NCBI RefSeq assembly: GCF_023630205.1
Contig: NZ_JALPRR010000001.1
Coordinates: 930,001 to 994,000, forward strand
DNA: 64,000 bases
From: Pontibacter ruber
GTDB taxonomy: Bacteria > Bacteroidota > Bacteroidia > Cytophagales > Hymenobacteraceae
Direction: 5' to 3'
Part shown: positions 18,153 through 27,199 of the stretch, piece after piece
How positions within the stretch are numbered: position 1 is the stretch's first letter
How the letters are laid out: every line of letters begins with the position of its first letter
Notes under the pieces: generated by a model
What the model saw: only the letters and a program-made list of their open reading frames with translations
Told to the model about the DNA's origin: nothing
The model's database searches: none
Translations under genes and position numbers: made by a program

Positions 18153-19316
18153 ATGATACACCTTCTCCCTGGTACTCGCATTAACATCAGCGTAAAGGCA
18201 GTTATACTTATACTAGGGTTAATTGCTTTCATTGCCAGCACTGCTGAAGCCCAGAAGAAAAACAAACAAACCCAGCCACCTGACGATAGCTTTTATGATT
18301 CTCATTTTCATCTGACCAACTACATTCAGGAAGGCACAGATATTCACAAGTATTTAGAAATAATGGGCAACCGGGTTGGTAGGTCTACGCTGTTTGGCAT
18401 ACCCTTGCAGCAAATGTGGGCTTACCATAACTCGGGAAGTTTTGCCCCCACTTATTATTTGCAGAGTGATGCTCCGCTATACTATTACTCCTTTACCGAT
18501 GCCTATATAGCCTCAGCGTATAATTCGCTTTCCGAAACAGAAAAGCAACGGTTCGACCCCATGATTACAGGGTTTAACCCTGCTGATATGTATGCAAAGG
18601 AGCATGTAAAAAGAGTCCTGCAAACCTTCCCCGGTGTGTTTTCCGGCATTGGAGAATTCAGCATACACAAAGAGTTTGTGTCGGCAAAAGTTGCCGGCGA
18701 GGCAGCCAGTCTTGCCAACCCGGCGCTTGATAGCCTGCTGCAGTTTGCAGGAGAAGTAGGTTTGGTGGTGCTCATCCATAATGACATGGATATGCCCTTT
18801 GCCAAAGCAGGCACGGAACCAGTATACCTTGATCAGATCAAAGAGCTGTTTAAACGGCACCCGAAAACGACCATTATCTGGGCACATATAGGCTTAGGCA
18901 GGGTAGTGCACCCGGTACAGCCCTCTGCTTCGGAGCCGATCGGTGAGCGCAACCAGAGTTACCTGCAGATCGTGGAAGGCATATTGAAAGACTCGGGCCT
19001 CAGGCATGTGCATTTTGATATTTCCTGGGACGAAGTGGCCAAGTACCTGTCATACACGCCGCAGTCATTAACTAATACAGTAACCATTATAAGCCGCTAT
19101 CCTGACCGCTTCCTGTTCGGCACCGACGTGGTAGCACCTACGAGTCCGGAAATGTATTATGCCGTGTATGCTAAGTACGATGCACTTTGGAAAAACCTGA
19201 GTCCGGAAGTGAGCCAGAAGCTGCGTAAAGGAAACTATGAAAGGATATTTAACGAAGCCCGGCAAAAAGTAAGAAACTGGGAAAAAATGCATGCAAGTAC
19301 CGGATCTAAAAAATAG
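18153..19316 (+). CDS. Exported amidohydrolase-family TIM-barrel enzyme
   Basis: A 387-residue protein with an N-terminal signal or anchor (about residues 14-33, cleavage near AEAQ) and amidohydrolase metal motifs: DSHFHL (H-x-H after strand 1, about 49-54), a mid-barrel GIGEFS Glu, HND, WAHIGLGR and FGTDVVAP with the terminal Asp. The family hydrolyses amide, ester or similar bonds with one or two metals. It follows the glutaminase/porin pair by 40 bp and probably belongs to the same unit. Which amide it cleaves is unknown; a metal-dependent decarboxylase or lactonase of the amidohydrolase_2 group cannot be excluded. Confidence 0.75.
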   Translation: MIHLLPGTRINISVKAVILILGLIAFIASTAEAQKKNKQTQPPDDSFYDSHFHLTNYIQEGTDIHKYLEIMGNRVGRSTLFGIPLQQMWAYHNSGSFAPTYYLQSDAPLYYYSFTDAYIASAYNSLSETEKQRFDPMITGFNPADMYAKEHVKRVLQTFPGVFSGIGEFSIHKEFVSAKVAGEAASLANPALDSLLQFAGEVGLVVLIHNDMDMPFAKAGTEPVYLDQIKELFKRHPKTTIIWAHIGLGRVVHPVQPSASEPIGERNQSYLQIVEGILKDSGLRHVHFDISWDEVAKYLSYTPQSLTNTVTIISRYPDRFLFGTDVVAPTSPEMYYAVYAKYDALWKNLSPEVSQKLRKGNYERIFNEARQKVRNWEKMHASTGSKK

Positions 19317-19340
19317 CCCATACCTCTCGATAACGCTAAA

Positions 19341-20186
19341 ATGGCTAGTATAAGCTCAAGAACCGATAACAACCCTAAGCCGGAAAATGAAGGACAGGGA
19401 ATCGGAAAATTCTTTGGTTCTATACCAGCATGGGCTTTGTTTTTGATTATTGTGTTGGCTTGTGTAGTTATTGACAACCTTGGAGCCTGGATCGGGCATT
19501 TAAGGTATTTGTCCGGGAGAGGGGAACCGGAACAGTACCTGAATACTGCTGTTGGATCTATTCTTGGGCTGCTGGCATTTATGCTGGGCTTTACTTTCTC
19601 CCTGACATGGACCCGCTTCTCAAGCAGAACTACACTGGTCATACAGCAGGCAAAAGCTATTAAAACCTGCTATCTGTATACCGATATGCTTCCTGAAAAG
19701 CAAAAGTCAGAGACCAAAAGAGTTTTAAAGGAGTATATAGATACACTACTGATTATCCCATCTTCAACAGAACTGGAACCGCTGTTGGAGAAATTAGAGG
19801 AGTTACACGCTTCTATCTGGCGGCAAACAACAACGCTGGCAGCGGAAAATCTGGATTCGGAGCTCCGATCGCTGTTTGTTGGTTCTGTGGTAGAGATAAT
19901 AAACATTTCCCTGGAAAGAGAAATAATAGCGCTGAGGTTTCGAATACCGGATCCAATCTGGAGTTCACTCTTACTTCTTTCAGCCCTGGGTATGTTTGCT
20001 TTCGGTTACCAGACCGGTATCACAGATTACCGCAAAATATTTGAATTACCTTTACTCCCCATTGCATTTAGTTTGGTTATCGTACTTATAGCAGACCTTA
20101 ACTCATCCGGGGTGCAACGTCGCTTTAAAGTAACGCAGTTGCCACTGCTTGAGGTAAAGAAGCTGATGGATAAAGACCTTTATTAA
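19341..20186 (+). CDS. DUF4239 (bestrophin-like) membrane protein, paralogue 1
   Basis: A 281-residue inner-membrane protein with four predicted helices: about 29-51, 73-93, 207-228 and 236-255. The core LGLLAFMLGFTFSLTWTRFS followed by LVIQQAKAIKTCYLYTDMLP is the DUF4239/bestrophin-like signature. The first two helices frame a soluble helical domain (about 95-200). First of three tandem paralogues; it begins 24 bp after the amidohydrolase stop. Family function is not established; ion-channel activity is only suggested by the distant bestrophin resemblance. Confidence 0.75.
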   Translation: MASISSRTDNNPKPENEGQGIGKFFGSIPAWALFLIIVLACVVIDNLGAWIGHLRYLSGRGEPEQYLNTAVGSILGLLAFMLGFTFSLTWTRFSSRTTLVIQQAKAIKTCYLYTDMLPEKQKSETKRVLKEYIDTLLIIPSSTELEPLLEKLEELHASIWRQTTTLAAENLDSELRSLFVGSVVEIINISLEREIIALRFRIPDPIWSSLLLLSALGMFAFGYQTGITDYRKIFELPLLPIAFSLVIVLIADLNSSGVQRRFKVTQLPLLEVKKLMDKDLY

Positions 20187-20534
20187 GTCATGATATGACT
20201 GATACACATGGATCTATATCACACTTTACCTGCAGCCTGAACACACTCATAGCCCCTCAAAGGAGCAGGTTTCCAGGTAAGCTTAACGACCCTGCTCCGG
20301 AGAGGAAAATCCGCTTGCACATTAAAAATACTAATAGTATAAGTATAGCGGGAGGTGTCAGAAACAGGCTGCAATCTGGTTAAACTTTACTTAATAAGTA
20401 AGCAAAAACGTAAAGGGAATATAAAGGATCAAGCGAGGCAAAACGATATGCATCTAAAGTATAACTATCGGTCTTAGAAAGTTACGTCCTGCTTTGTTAG
20501 CTGACTTTATACTTGTTTTTAACAGTCCCTGAAC
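20187..20534. other. 348-bp gap between DUF4239 paralogues 1 and 2
   Basis: No coding signal on either strand that I can support. Short AT-rich stretches near 20390-20520 could carry a promoter for paralogue 2, but no exact TAnnTTTG element is visible. Confidence 0.35.
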
Positions 20535-21374
20535 ATGAACCCAGGCAGAACAAAGAACCTTTTCCGCAGCTCTAAAAAAGGAGAAAACAGAATAGGGCAA
20601 TTTTTTAGCTCCATACCCTCCTGGGCTTTGTTCTTGCTTATAATGGTACTTTGTATAGTGACTGCCGAAGCCGGTTCTCTTATTGCGCAATACAGACTTA
20701 AAAGTGGCATCGTAGAAAATGAAGCACCTATAAGTACCGCTGTAGCTGCTACGCTTGGCTTGCTGGCTTTTATGCTGGGCTTTACTTTCTCCCTGACAGC
20801 AGAGCGCTATTCTGAACGAAAGACGCTGGTGCTGGCTCATGTCAACGCCATCGGTACCTGCTACCTGCGCACCAGTCTGATTCCGGAAAAACAGAAGCTT
20901 GAAATCCGGAGTTATTGCCGTGAGTATATCAATGTTCTGCTGGTAACTCAGTCGGTAGCTGATTTAGAGAAGACATTAGCCAAAATTGAAGAGATCAACT
21001 TACTGATATGGCAGCAAACTGCTTCGTTAATAAAGGAAGAAATGGACTCCGAGATGAGGTCAATTTTTACCACTTCCGTCAATGACCTTTTAAATACTTA
21101 TAGTTCAAAAAAGACAGTTGGCCTGACCTTCCGAATCCCGGATGCCATCTGGGTTGCACTCCTGCTGCTTACCGCAACGGCCATGTTTTCCTATGGTTAT
21201 CAGAACGGAATAACAGGCATGAGCCATATTATACAGATGCCTTTGCTGGCCGTTTCTTTTAGCATGGTTGTTACCCTTATTGCCGCTATGGATTCCATTG
21301 GATGGCAAAGCTTCCAGATCAGCTACGAACCTCTCCTGAGCATTAAGGAAATGATGGAAAAGGATATACCCTAG
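20535..21374 (+). CDS. DUF4239 membrane protein, paralogue 2
   Basis: A 279-residue protein aligned end to end with its neighbours: IGQFFSSIPSWALFLLIMVL matches IGKFFGSIPAWALFLIIVLA of paralogue 1, and LGLLAFMLGFTFSLTAERYS with INAIGTCYLRTSLIPEKQK-type sequence repeats the core. Four predicted membrane helices. Its own 348-bp upstream region suggests separate expression. It arose by tandem duplication; divergence is high outside the core, so the copies are old or under different selection. Confidence 0.75.
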   Translation: MNPGRTKNLFRSSKKGENRIGQFFSSIPSWALFLLIMVLCIVTAEAGSLIAQYRLKSGIVENEAPISTAVAATLGLLAFMLGFTFSLTAERYSERKTLVLAHVNAIGTCYLRTSLIPEKQKLEIRSYCREYINVLLVTQSVADLEKTLAKIEEINLLIWQQTASLIKEEMDSEMRSIFTTSVNDLLNTYSSKKTVGLTFRIPDAIWVALLLLTATAMFSYGYQNGITGMSHIIQMPLLAVSFSMVVTLIAAMDSIGWQSFQISYEPLLSIKEMMEKDIP

Positions 21375-21685
21375 ATCAGGATCAACTCTGCCGCTACAGA
21401 TAGCACAGACGATTGCCCCTCGCTCCTCCTCTTACAAAGTATAAATTCGCCAATTTCTACAAGCGTTCTGCTGCTTATTCTACTTGGTTAAAACAATTGT
21501 AAATCAACAAGATAAGATTTATACTTTACCCAATAAAGATATAAAATAAACCGTATAAAGAGTGAGATAACTTCTAATGTACCAGCTATAGACCAATGTA
21601 GTATAGCAGTTCAGGATAAATAAATGCCGGTAAAACTATAAAGTGTACCCTTAGCTGGTAAGATCTTCTTAATTCATCAGGCAAG
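21375..21685. other. 311-bp gap between DUF4239 paralogues 2 and 3
   Basis: AT-rich with several heptamer-like TATACTT words (for example near 21520). No gene, RNA or hairpin terminator recognised. Confidence 0.35.
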
Positions 21686-22474
21686 ATGGACATAGCTTCA
21701 CTAGTTACTTCTATTCCAGGGTGGGCCCTGTTCAGCCTGACTGTTATACTTGGGGTATTAGCTGCCGAGGTAGGTTCCTGGCTTGCACGGTTAAAAAAGA
21801 AAAAGGGTTCAGAAACGCCGGATAGTGTTATCAGCACTGAAGTAGGTGCCATGCTGGCACTTTTGGCTTTTATACTGGGTTTTACCTTCTCCATTACCTC
21901 ATCAAGATTTGCAGACCGGAAAGAACTGGTCATACGGCAGGCAAATGCCATCGGAACCAGTTACCTCCGCACCAGTTTTATACCCGAGCCTCAGAAGCAG
22001 GAGGTCCGCAAACTCTACCGGGAATACGTAAGCCTGCTGCTGCAATTAACAAAGCCATCCGACGCTGACAAAGTACTGCACAGGTTAGGAACCATACACC
22101 TCTTGCTCTGGAACCAGGTAACGTCGCTGGCCCAGGTACAGATAGACCCCCAAATCAGGGCATTAGTTATTAGCTCCGTGAACGATGTGATCGATGTTTC
22201 CGGTGAAAGAGAAACGGTTGCGCTTGTTTTCCAAATTCCGGGAGTTCTGTGGGCTTCGCTCTATTTGCTTTTTACATTAAGTATGTTCGCTATAGGGTAC
22301 CAGGCTGGAACGACTAAAATCCGTGGATCTTTTGATATACCATTACTGGCTGCTGCTTTTGCTATGGTAATCGTGATGATCGCCAATATGGACACTACCG
22401 GTTATAGTCTCTTCCGGGTGAGTCAGTTACCGTTAGAAAATCTGTATGAAATGATGCAGGAAGATATACCCTGA
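21686..22474 (+). CDS. DUF4239 membrane protein, paralogue 3
   Basis: A 262-residue third copy, lacking the 20-odd residue N-terminal extension of the other two. It keeps SIPGWALFSLTVILGVLAAE, LALLAFILGFTFSITSSRFA and ANAIGTSYLRTSFIPEPQK, closest of the three to the family consensus (ANAIGTSYLR). Four predicted helices. The gene ends 84 bp before the SBF transporter, which may share its transcript. Confidence 0.75.
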   Translation: MDIASLVTSIPGWALFSLTVILGVLAAEVGSWLARLKKKKGSETPDSVISTEVGAMLALLAFILGFTFSITSSRFADRKELVIRQANAIGTSYLRTSFIPEPQKQEVRKLYREYVSLLLQLTKPSDADKVLHRLGTIHLLLWNQVTSLAQVQIDPQIRALVISSVNDVIDVSGERETVALVFQIPGVLWASLYLLFTLSMFAIGYQAGTTKIRGSFDIPLLAAAFAMVIVMIANMDTTGYSLFRVSQLPLENLYEMMQEDIP

Positions 22475-22558
22475 AAACTAAGTATAACGCCTCCACCTGA
22501 GCCGGTGAAACACATGATGTAGCGTACTGCTTTAAACTTTATATTCTGACTTCCTCAC

Positions 22559-23434
22559 ATGACTATCAAAGAAATTATCATACTGGTGCTGGTGGTAAGT
22601 GTATTGCTTTTGGTGCTGGGCTATGGCTTGAAAGCTACTGTTGCGGAAGCCTTCTACCTGTTCCGTCACCCCCGAAAGCTTTTCCGTACGCTGCTGGCCA
22701 TGAACGTGCTCATGCCGCTGTTCGTGATCATGCTTGTGTCATTGTTTCATTTTGAGCCCCTGATAAGAGTTACGCTCTTTGCCCTGGCCATTTCTCCGGT
22801 GCCGCCGCTTTTCCCTGGTACTATTTCCAAGGCCAGTGAACACGAGGAGTACATCATAGGGTTGCTGGTTGCGGCTTCCTTGTTTTCATTTCTGCTGATT
22901 CCCTTCTCACTGGCCTTGTTAGAAGCTGTGGTAAACAGGCCCCTTCATACCTCGCTGCGGAGCATCATTATTTCCATACTTATTACCGTGGTCTTCCCCA
23001 TGTTTATTGGCATAAGCATCAGGCACTTTGCTCCTTCCTTTGCAGGTAGAATAGCAGAACCTGTTAAAAAAACAGGGATGGTGCTGCTTTTACTGGCACT
23101 TTTGCCTTTAGTCGTGGTAATGTTTCCATCCATATGGCAACTGATTGGCAACGGCACCGCACTGGCCTTTCTCGCATTTATCGTGGTTGGCAGCATAGTG
23201 GGGCACTTACTGGGGGGACCTGCCGAACAAGATCGGGGTATACTTGCTGTCGCCACCTCCTCCCGCCACCCAGGGATTGCCATTGCCATTGCCAGCGCCA
23301 ACCTTCAGGTACACGATATGGTACCTGCTGCCGTCGTTTTATACTTATTACTCAGCATCCTGACCACGATCCTTTACCTGAAATGGCTTGCACATCAAAA
23401 GCCATCGCCGCCCCTTACCCATCCCAATACCTGA
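22559..23434 (+). CDS. SBF/BASS-family transporter (bile acid:Na+ symporter-like)
   Basis: A 291-residue inner-membrane protein with about nine or ten helices. The N-terminus (EIIILVLVVSVLLLVLGYGL), a mid-protein ISPVPPLFPGTISKA and the C-terminal TSSRHPGIAIAIASANLQVHD, where the family has a conserved helix-break motif, place it in the SBF-like superfamily. Such proteins move organic anions with sodium. A deleted paralogue lies at 8595-8899. The GH13 enzyme gene follows after 44 bp on the same strand, so the transporter may import or export a related solute; this is inference. Confidence 0.7.
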   Translation: MTIKEIIILVLVVSVLLLVLGYGLKATVAEAFYLFRHPRKLFRTLLAMNVLMPLFVIMLVSLFHFEPLIRVTLFALAISPVPPLFPGTISKASEHEEYIIGLLVAASLFSFLLIPFSLALLEAVVNRPLHTSLRSIIISILITVVFPMFIGISIRHFAPSFAGRIAEPVKKTGMVLLLLALLPLVVVMFPSIWQLIGNGTALAFLAFIVVGSIVGHLLGGPAEQDRGILAVATSSRHPGIAIAIASANLQVHDMVPAAVVLYLLLSILTTILYLKWLAHQKPSPPLTHPNT

Positions 23435-23478
23435 ACTATACCTGAAAATCAAAATCATCAATCAAAACACATAACCTC

Positions 23479-25047
23479 ATGGCACTAAAGGAATCATACA
23501 ATAGCATTGACATCGAACCCGGACAGGGCGGCCCTGCCAGTGAGACGATGCAAGGTAAAACAGAAGCAGTAAAGCGCTGGCCCAAACATCCGGTCATATA
23601 CGAAATCAACACGTGGGTGTGGCTAAGAGAGCTGAGCCTGAAGTACGGCCAGAGCATCGACCTGGCCACAGTACCTGAGGAGGAATGGGACAAGATAGCG
23701 TCCCTGGGTTTTGACGCTGTATGGCTAATGGGCGTGTGGGAACGTAGCCCGGCAGGAATTGAGATTTCTATGCAGAACAAGGGACTGCTCGAAGATTTCA
23801 AACGAGCGTTGCCAGACTTTACTGCAGAAGACAATGTTGGCTCCCCTTACTGCGTGCGTCGGTACGTAGTTGCCGAAAACCTTGGCGGCCCGCAAGGGCT
23901 CTCAGCCGCGCGTGAAATGCTACGCTCCCGCGGGTTGCGGCTTATACTTGACTTTGTCCCCAACCATGTGGCGCCGGACCATCCCTGGGTTACCGAGCAC
24001 CCCGAATACTTCGTGCAGGGCAACGCAGACGATATGGAAAAAGACCCGGCCTCCTTCATGGAGAAGGCTGGCATTGTATTCGCCTGCGGCCGCGATCCTT
24101 TCTTCCCGGCTTGGCCTGATGTAATTCAGCTCAACGCGTTTAACCAAGGGCTCCGGCAAGCTGTGATAAACACGCTGCTGGAGGTTGCCGAACAATGTGA
24201 CGGTATCCGCTGCGACATGTCGATGCTCATGCTCAACCACATTTTTGAGCGTACCTGGGGAAGTCGGGCAGGCGAAAAGCCCGCGGATGAGTACTGGGCA
24301 ACGATCATACATGCCATTAAAGCTACATGGCCTGAATTCAAATTTATAGCCGAAGCTTACTGGGACCTGGAGTGGCAACTGCAACAACTGGGCTTTGATT
24401 TCTGCTACGACAAGAAACTCTATGACAGGATGGAGCACCAGGATGCCGAAAGTGTACGCCAACACCTGCTGGCTGACTATACTTACCAGGAGAAAAGTGT
24501 GCGTTTTATAGAGAACCATGACGAGCCAAGGGCTGCCAAAACCTTTGAGAATGGAAAAGGGCGCGCTGCAGCTGCCGTAATTCTAACCCTGCCTGGCGCG
24601 AAACTGATCCACGAAGGGCAATTTGAAGGCCGGAAGATAAGATTGCCAGTATTTCTCTCCCGCCGCCCGCAAGAACCTGTAGACCAGGAACTGGTTGCTT
24701 TCTACGAGCACCTGCTCCAGGGAGTGAACCATGACGTGTTCCGAAATGGGGAATGGCGGCTTTGTGAGCGGAGCGGCTGGCCCGATAACCAGAGCTACCT
24801 CCATGTGCTGGCCTGGTGCTGGGTCAAAGGTGACGAGCGCTATCTCATCATTATCAATTTCGGGCAGGACGCCGCCCAGGCACTGGTTCATGTGCCGTGG
24901 GATGAGCTGAGAGATCAGCAGTGGCGTCTCAAGGATGCGCTCTCAGGTGAATCCTACGACCGAAGCGGAAGCGAAATGCGCGATACAGGACTATATGTAG
25001 ATCTTGGGCCGTGGAAATTTCATTTGTTTCAGGTAAGCATACTGTAA
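23479..25047 (+). CDS. GH13 alpha-amylase-family enzyme, cytoplasmic
   Basis: A 522-residue enzyme without a signal peptide. The four GH13 regions are present: DFVPNH (158-163), GIRCDMS with nucleophile Asp246, IAEAYWD with acid/base Glu292, and FIENHDE with Asp348. A short all-beta domain C ends the protein (about 430-522). The N-terminal TIM barrel begins at HPVIYEINTWVW. This layout is that of intracellular glycosidases or transglycosidases annotated as alpha-amylase in Bacteroidota. It follows the SBF gene and closes the accessory part of the window. The substrate (maltodextrin, trehalose-related or sucrose-like) is not decidable here. Confidence 0.85.
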   Translation: MALKESYNSIDIEPGQGGPASETMQGKTEAVKRWPKHPVIYEINTWVWLRELSLKYGQSIDLATVPEEEWDKIASLGFDAVWLMGVWERSPAGIEISMQNKGLLEDFKRALPDFTAEDNVGSPYCVRRYVVAENLGGPQGLSAAREMLRSRGLRLILDFVPNHVAPDHPWVTEHPEYFVQGNADDMEKDPASFMEKAGIVFACGRDPFFPAWPDVIQLNAFNQGLRQAVINTLLEVAEQCDGIRCDMSMLMLNHIFERTWGSRAGEKPADEYWATIIHAIKATWPEFKFIAEAYWDLEWQLQQLGFDFCYDKKLYDRMEHQDAESVRQHLLADYTYQEKSVRFIENHDEPRAAKTFENGKGRAAAAVILTLPGAKLIHEGQFEGRKIRLPVFLSRRPQEPVDQELVAFYEHLLQGVNHDVFRNGEWRLCERSGWPDNQSYLHVLAWCWVKGDERYLIIINFGQDAAQALVHVPWDELRDQQWRLKDALSGESYDRSGSEMRDTGLYVDLGPWKFHLFQVSIL

Positions 25048-25203
25048 ACAGCGAAACACATCCTATAAGTTAGAACAAGCAGTTATAAACGCACCTCACA
25101 CGCTACCATTTTCTGTTTAAGCTACTACTGTATTGAATGTCTCCTGATACTCAGCATGCCTGATTAATGAAATCAAAACAACCGCTAAGATTTCGCAAAT
25201 TAT

Positions 25204-25211
25204 TATCTTTG
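25204..25211 (+). promoter_or_regulatory. -7 promoter element for pheS
   Basis: TATCTTTG matches the Bacteroidota -7 consensus TAnnTTTG exactly and ends 6 nt before the ATG at 25218. With transcription starting 5-8 nt after the element, the mRNA would be leaderless or nearly so. No clear TTTG is found 19-21 nt upstream. Confidence 0.55.
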
Positions 25212-25217
25212 CATACT

Positions 25218-26246
25218 ATGGTTGAGAAAATACAAAGAGTAGCACAAGAGATAGAGGCAGCGCAGATCGGAAACGCTGCCGAGTTGGAGCAGTTCCGTAT
25301 TGCCTACATTGGCCGTAAAGGGGCAATTGCTTCGCTTTTTGATGATTTAAAGCAGGTTGCACCGGAGCAGCGCCGCCAGGTAGGCCAGGAGCTGAACCAA
25401 CTCAAGAACCTGGCGCAGGCCCGCTTTGACCAGGCCCAGGAACAACTGTCCAGCACCACTGCAGGTACTGCTACAGAAGCTGCCTTTGATTTTACCTTGC
25501 CTCCGGTACCGAATACGCTGGGTACGCGTCACCCGCTGTCGCTGGTGCGCAGCGAGATCGTGCGCATTTTCGAGCGAATCGGGTTTAACGTGGCCGATGG
25601 CCCGGAAATTGAAGACGACTGGCACAACTTCACTGCCCTAAACTTCCCGGAGAACCACCCTGCCCGCGAAATGCAGGACACGTTCTTCCTGAGCGAAGAC
25701 CGCGATAAGTTGCTGCGTACCCATACTTCCAACGTGCAGGTGCGCCTGATGGAAAACCAGAAGCCGCCGCTGCGCAGCATCATGCCGGGCCGCGTGTACC
25801 GCAACGAGGCCATTTCTGCCCGTGCGCACATGATGTTCCACCAGGTAGAAGGCCTGTACGTAAACAAAGGCGTCAGCTTCAAAGACCTGAAGGAAACGCT
25901 CTATTACTTTGCTAAGGAAATGTTCGGGCAGGATACACGTATCCGTTTCCGTCCGTCATTCTTCCCGTTCACAGAGCCAAGCGCCGAGATCGATATCTCC
26001 TGCTTTATCTGCAAAGGCGAAGGCTGTAACATTTGTAAGCAGTCGGGTTGGGTAGAAATCGGCGGTGCCGGCATGGTAGACCCGAACGTGCTCAGCAACT
26101 GCGGCATCGATCCGGAAGTATACTCCGGCTTTGCTTTCGGCATGGGTATAGAGCGCATCACGATGCTAAAATACCAGATCCGGGACCTGCGCCTGTTCAC
26201 CGAGAACGACGTGCGCTTCCTGCGACAGTTTAAAGGAGTTATTTAG
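25218..26246 (+). CDS. pheS: Phenylalanyl-tRNA synthetase alpha subunit
   Basis: 342 residues from ATG 25218. An in-frame ATG at 25167 exists, but it lies upstream of the -7 promoter element, so the shorter form is preferred. N-terminal coiled coil (about 1-80), then the class II catalytic core: motif 2 with RTHTSNVQVRLM and MPGRVYRNEAISARAHMMFH, a Cys-rich insert (SCFICKGEGCNICKQSGW) common in PheS, and motif 3 GFAFGMGIERITMLKY. It charges tRNA-Phe together with PheT, which is not in this window. A hairpin terminator follows directly. Confidence 0.97.
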   Translation: MVEKIQRVAQEIEAAQIGNAAELEQFRIAYIGRKGAIASLFDDLKQVAPEQRRQVGQELNQLKNLAQARFDQAQEQLSSTTAGTATEAAFDFTLPPVPNTLGTRHPLSLVRSEIVRIFERIGFNVADGPEIEDDWHNFTALNFPENHPAREMQDTFFLSEDRDKLLRTHTSNVQVRLMENQKPPLRSIMPGRVYRNEAISARAHMMFHQVEGLYVNKGVSFKDLKETLYYFAKEMFGQDTRIRFRPSFFPFTEPSAEIDISCFICKGEGCNICKQSGWVEIGGAGMVDPNVLSNCGIDPEVYSGFAFGMGIERITMLKYQIRDLRLFTENDVRFLRQFKGVI

Positions 26247-26273
26247 AAATTTTGAATGACTGAATAATTGAAT

Positions 26274-26323
26274 GAGTGAATGTTTAGCCGTACAAGTATA
26301 GCAAAACATTCACTCTTCTTTTT
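26274..26323 (+). terminator. Intrinsic terminator after pheS
   Basis: GAGTGAATGTTT pairs with AAACATTCACTC across an 18-nt loop, followed by a T-rich run (TTCTTTTT). The loop contains the heptamer AAGTATA at 26294-26300. Confidence 0.75.
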
Positions 26324-26341
26324 AGAAGCAACATTAAAACT

Positions 26342-27199
26342 ATGAGGTTCGAGGATATCAAGACGATAGGGATAGTAGGTGCCGGCACCATGGGGCAGGG
26401 CATTGCGCAGATCTGTGCACAGGCGGGTTATAAAACGATCCTGTTCGATATTAATGCACAGATACTGCAAAAAGCCGAGGCTACTACCGCCAGCAACCTG
26501 AGCAAAGGTGTGGAGCGCGGCAAACTGACCGATGCTGATAAACAGGCGACGCTTGCTAACCTCTCCTTCACGGGTGATACCCTTACCCTCAGCTGCGATG
26601 TGATCATCGAGGCGGTGGTAGAGCGCCTGGAGGTAAAACAGAGCATTTTCAAGGATCTGGATGCGGTAAACTCACCCGACACGATCTTTGCTTCCAACAC
26701 CTCCTCCATTCCGATTACGCGCATAGCAGCCGGTATTCCGAACCCGGAGCGTGTGGTGGGCATGCACTTTTTCAATCCGGCTCACATCATGAAGCTGGTA
26801 GAAGTGATTTCCGGTGCCGCTACATCGCCGGAAGTAGCTGAAACCATCCGCCAGCTGGCCCTGAAGCTGGACAAAAAGCCGGTGATGGCGCAAGATTCTC
26901 CAGGCTTCATCGTTAACCGGGTAGCACGCCACTTTTACGTGGAAGGGCTTAAGCTGCTTGAGGAAGGTGTTGCCGATGTGCAGACCATAGACAAGCTCAT
27001 GCAGGCCAGCGGTTTTAAGATGGGCCCTTTCGAGCTGATGGACCTGATCGGTGTTGATACAAATTACTCGGTAACCAGCTCTATGTTCGAGGCTTTCCAT
27101 TATGATCCGAAATTCAGACCAAGCCGCATACAACAGCAGAAAGTGGACGCCGGCCACCACGGGCGCAAGTCCGGCAAAGGCTTTTATACTTATGAGTAG
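26342..27199 (+). CDS. 3-hydroxyacyl-CoA (3-hydroxybutyryl-CoA) dehydrogenase
   Basis: A 285-residue enzyme. Rossmann motif GIVGAGTMGQGIAQ (about 10-23) binds NAD; ASNTSSIPIT and GMHFFNPAHIMKLVEV hold the catalytic Ser and His region (HFFNPA), and the C-terminal domain has DSPGFIVNRV and GVADVQTIDKLM. It interconverts acetoacetyl-CoA and 3-hydroxybutyryl-CoA in fatty-acid or butanoate metabolism. Length equals single-domain Hbd/PaaH. The following lipoprotein gene overlaps its end by 8 nt (ATGAGTAG). Confidence 0.9.
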   Translation: MRFEDIKTIGIVGAGTMGQGIAQICAQAGYKTILFDINAQILQKAEATTASNLSKGVERGKLTDADKQATLANLSFTGDTLTLSCDVIIEAVVERLEVKQSIFKDLDAVNSPDTIFASNTSSIPITRIAAGIPNPERVVGMHFFNPAHIMKLVEVISGAATSPEVAETIRQLALKLDKKPVMAQDSPGFIVNRVARHFYVEGLKLLEEGVADVQTIDKLMQASGFKMGPFELMDLIGVDTNYSVTSSMFEAFHYDPKFRPSRIQQQKVDAGHHGRKSGKGFYTYE

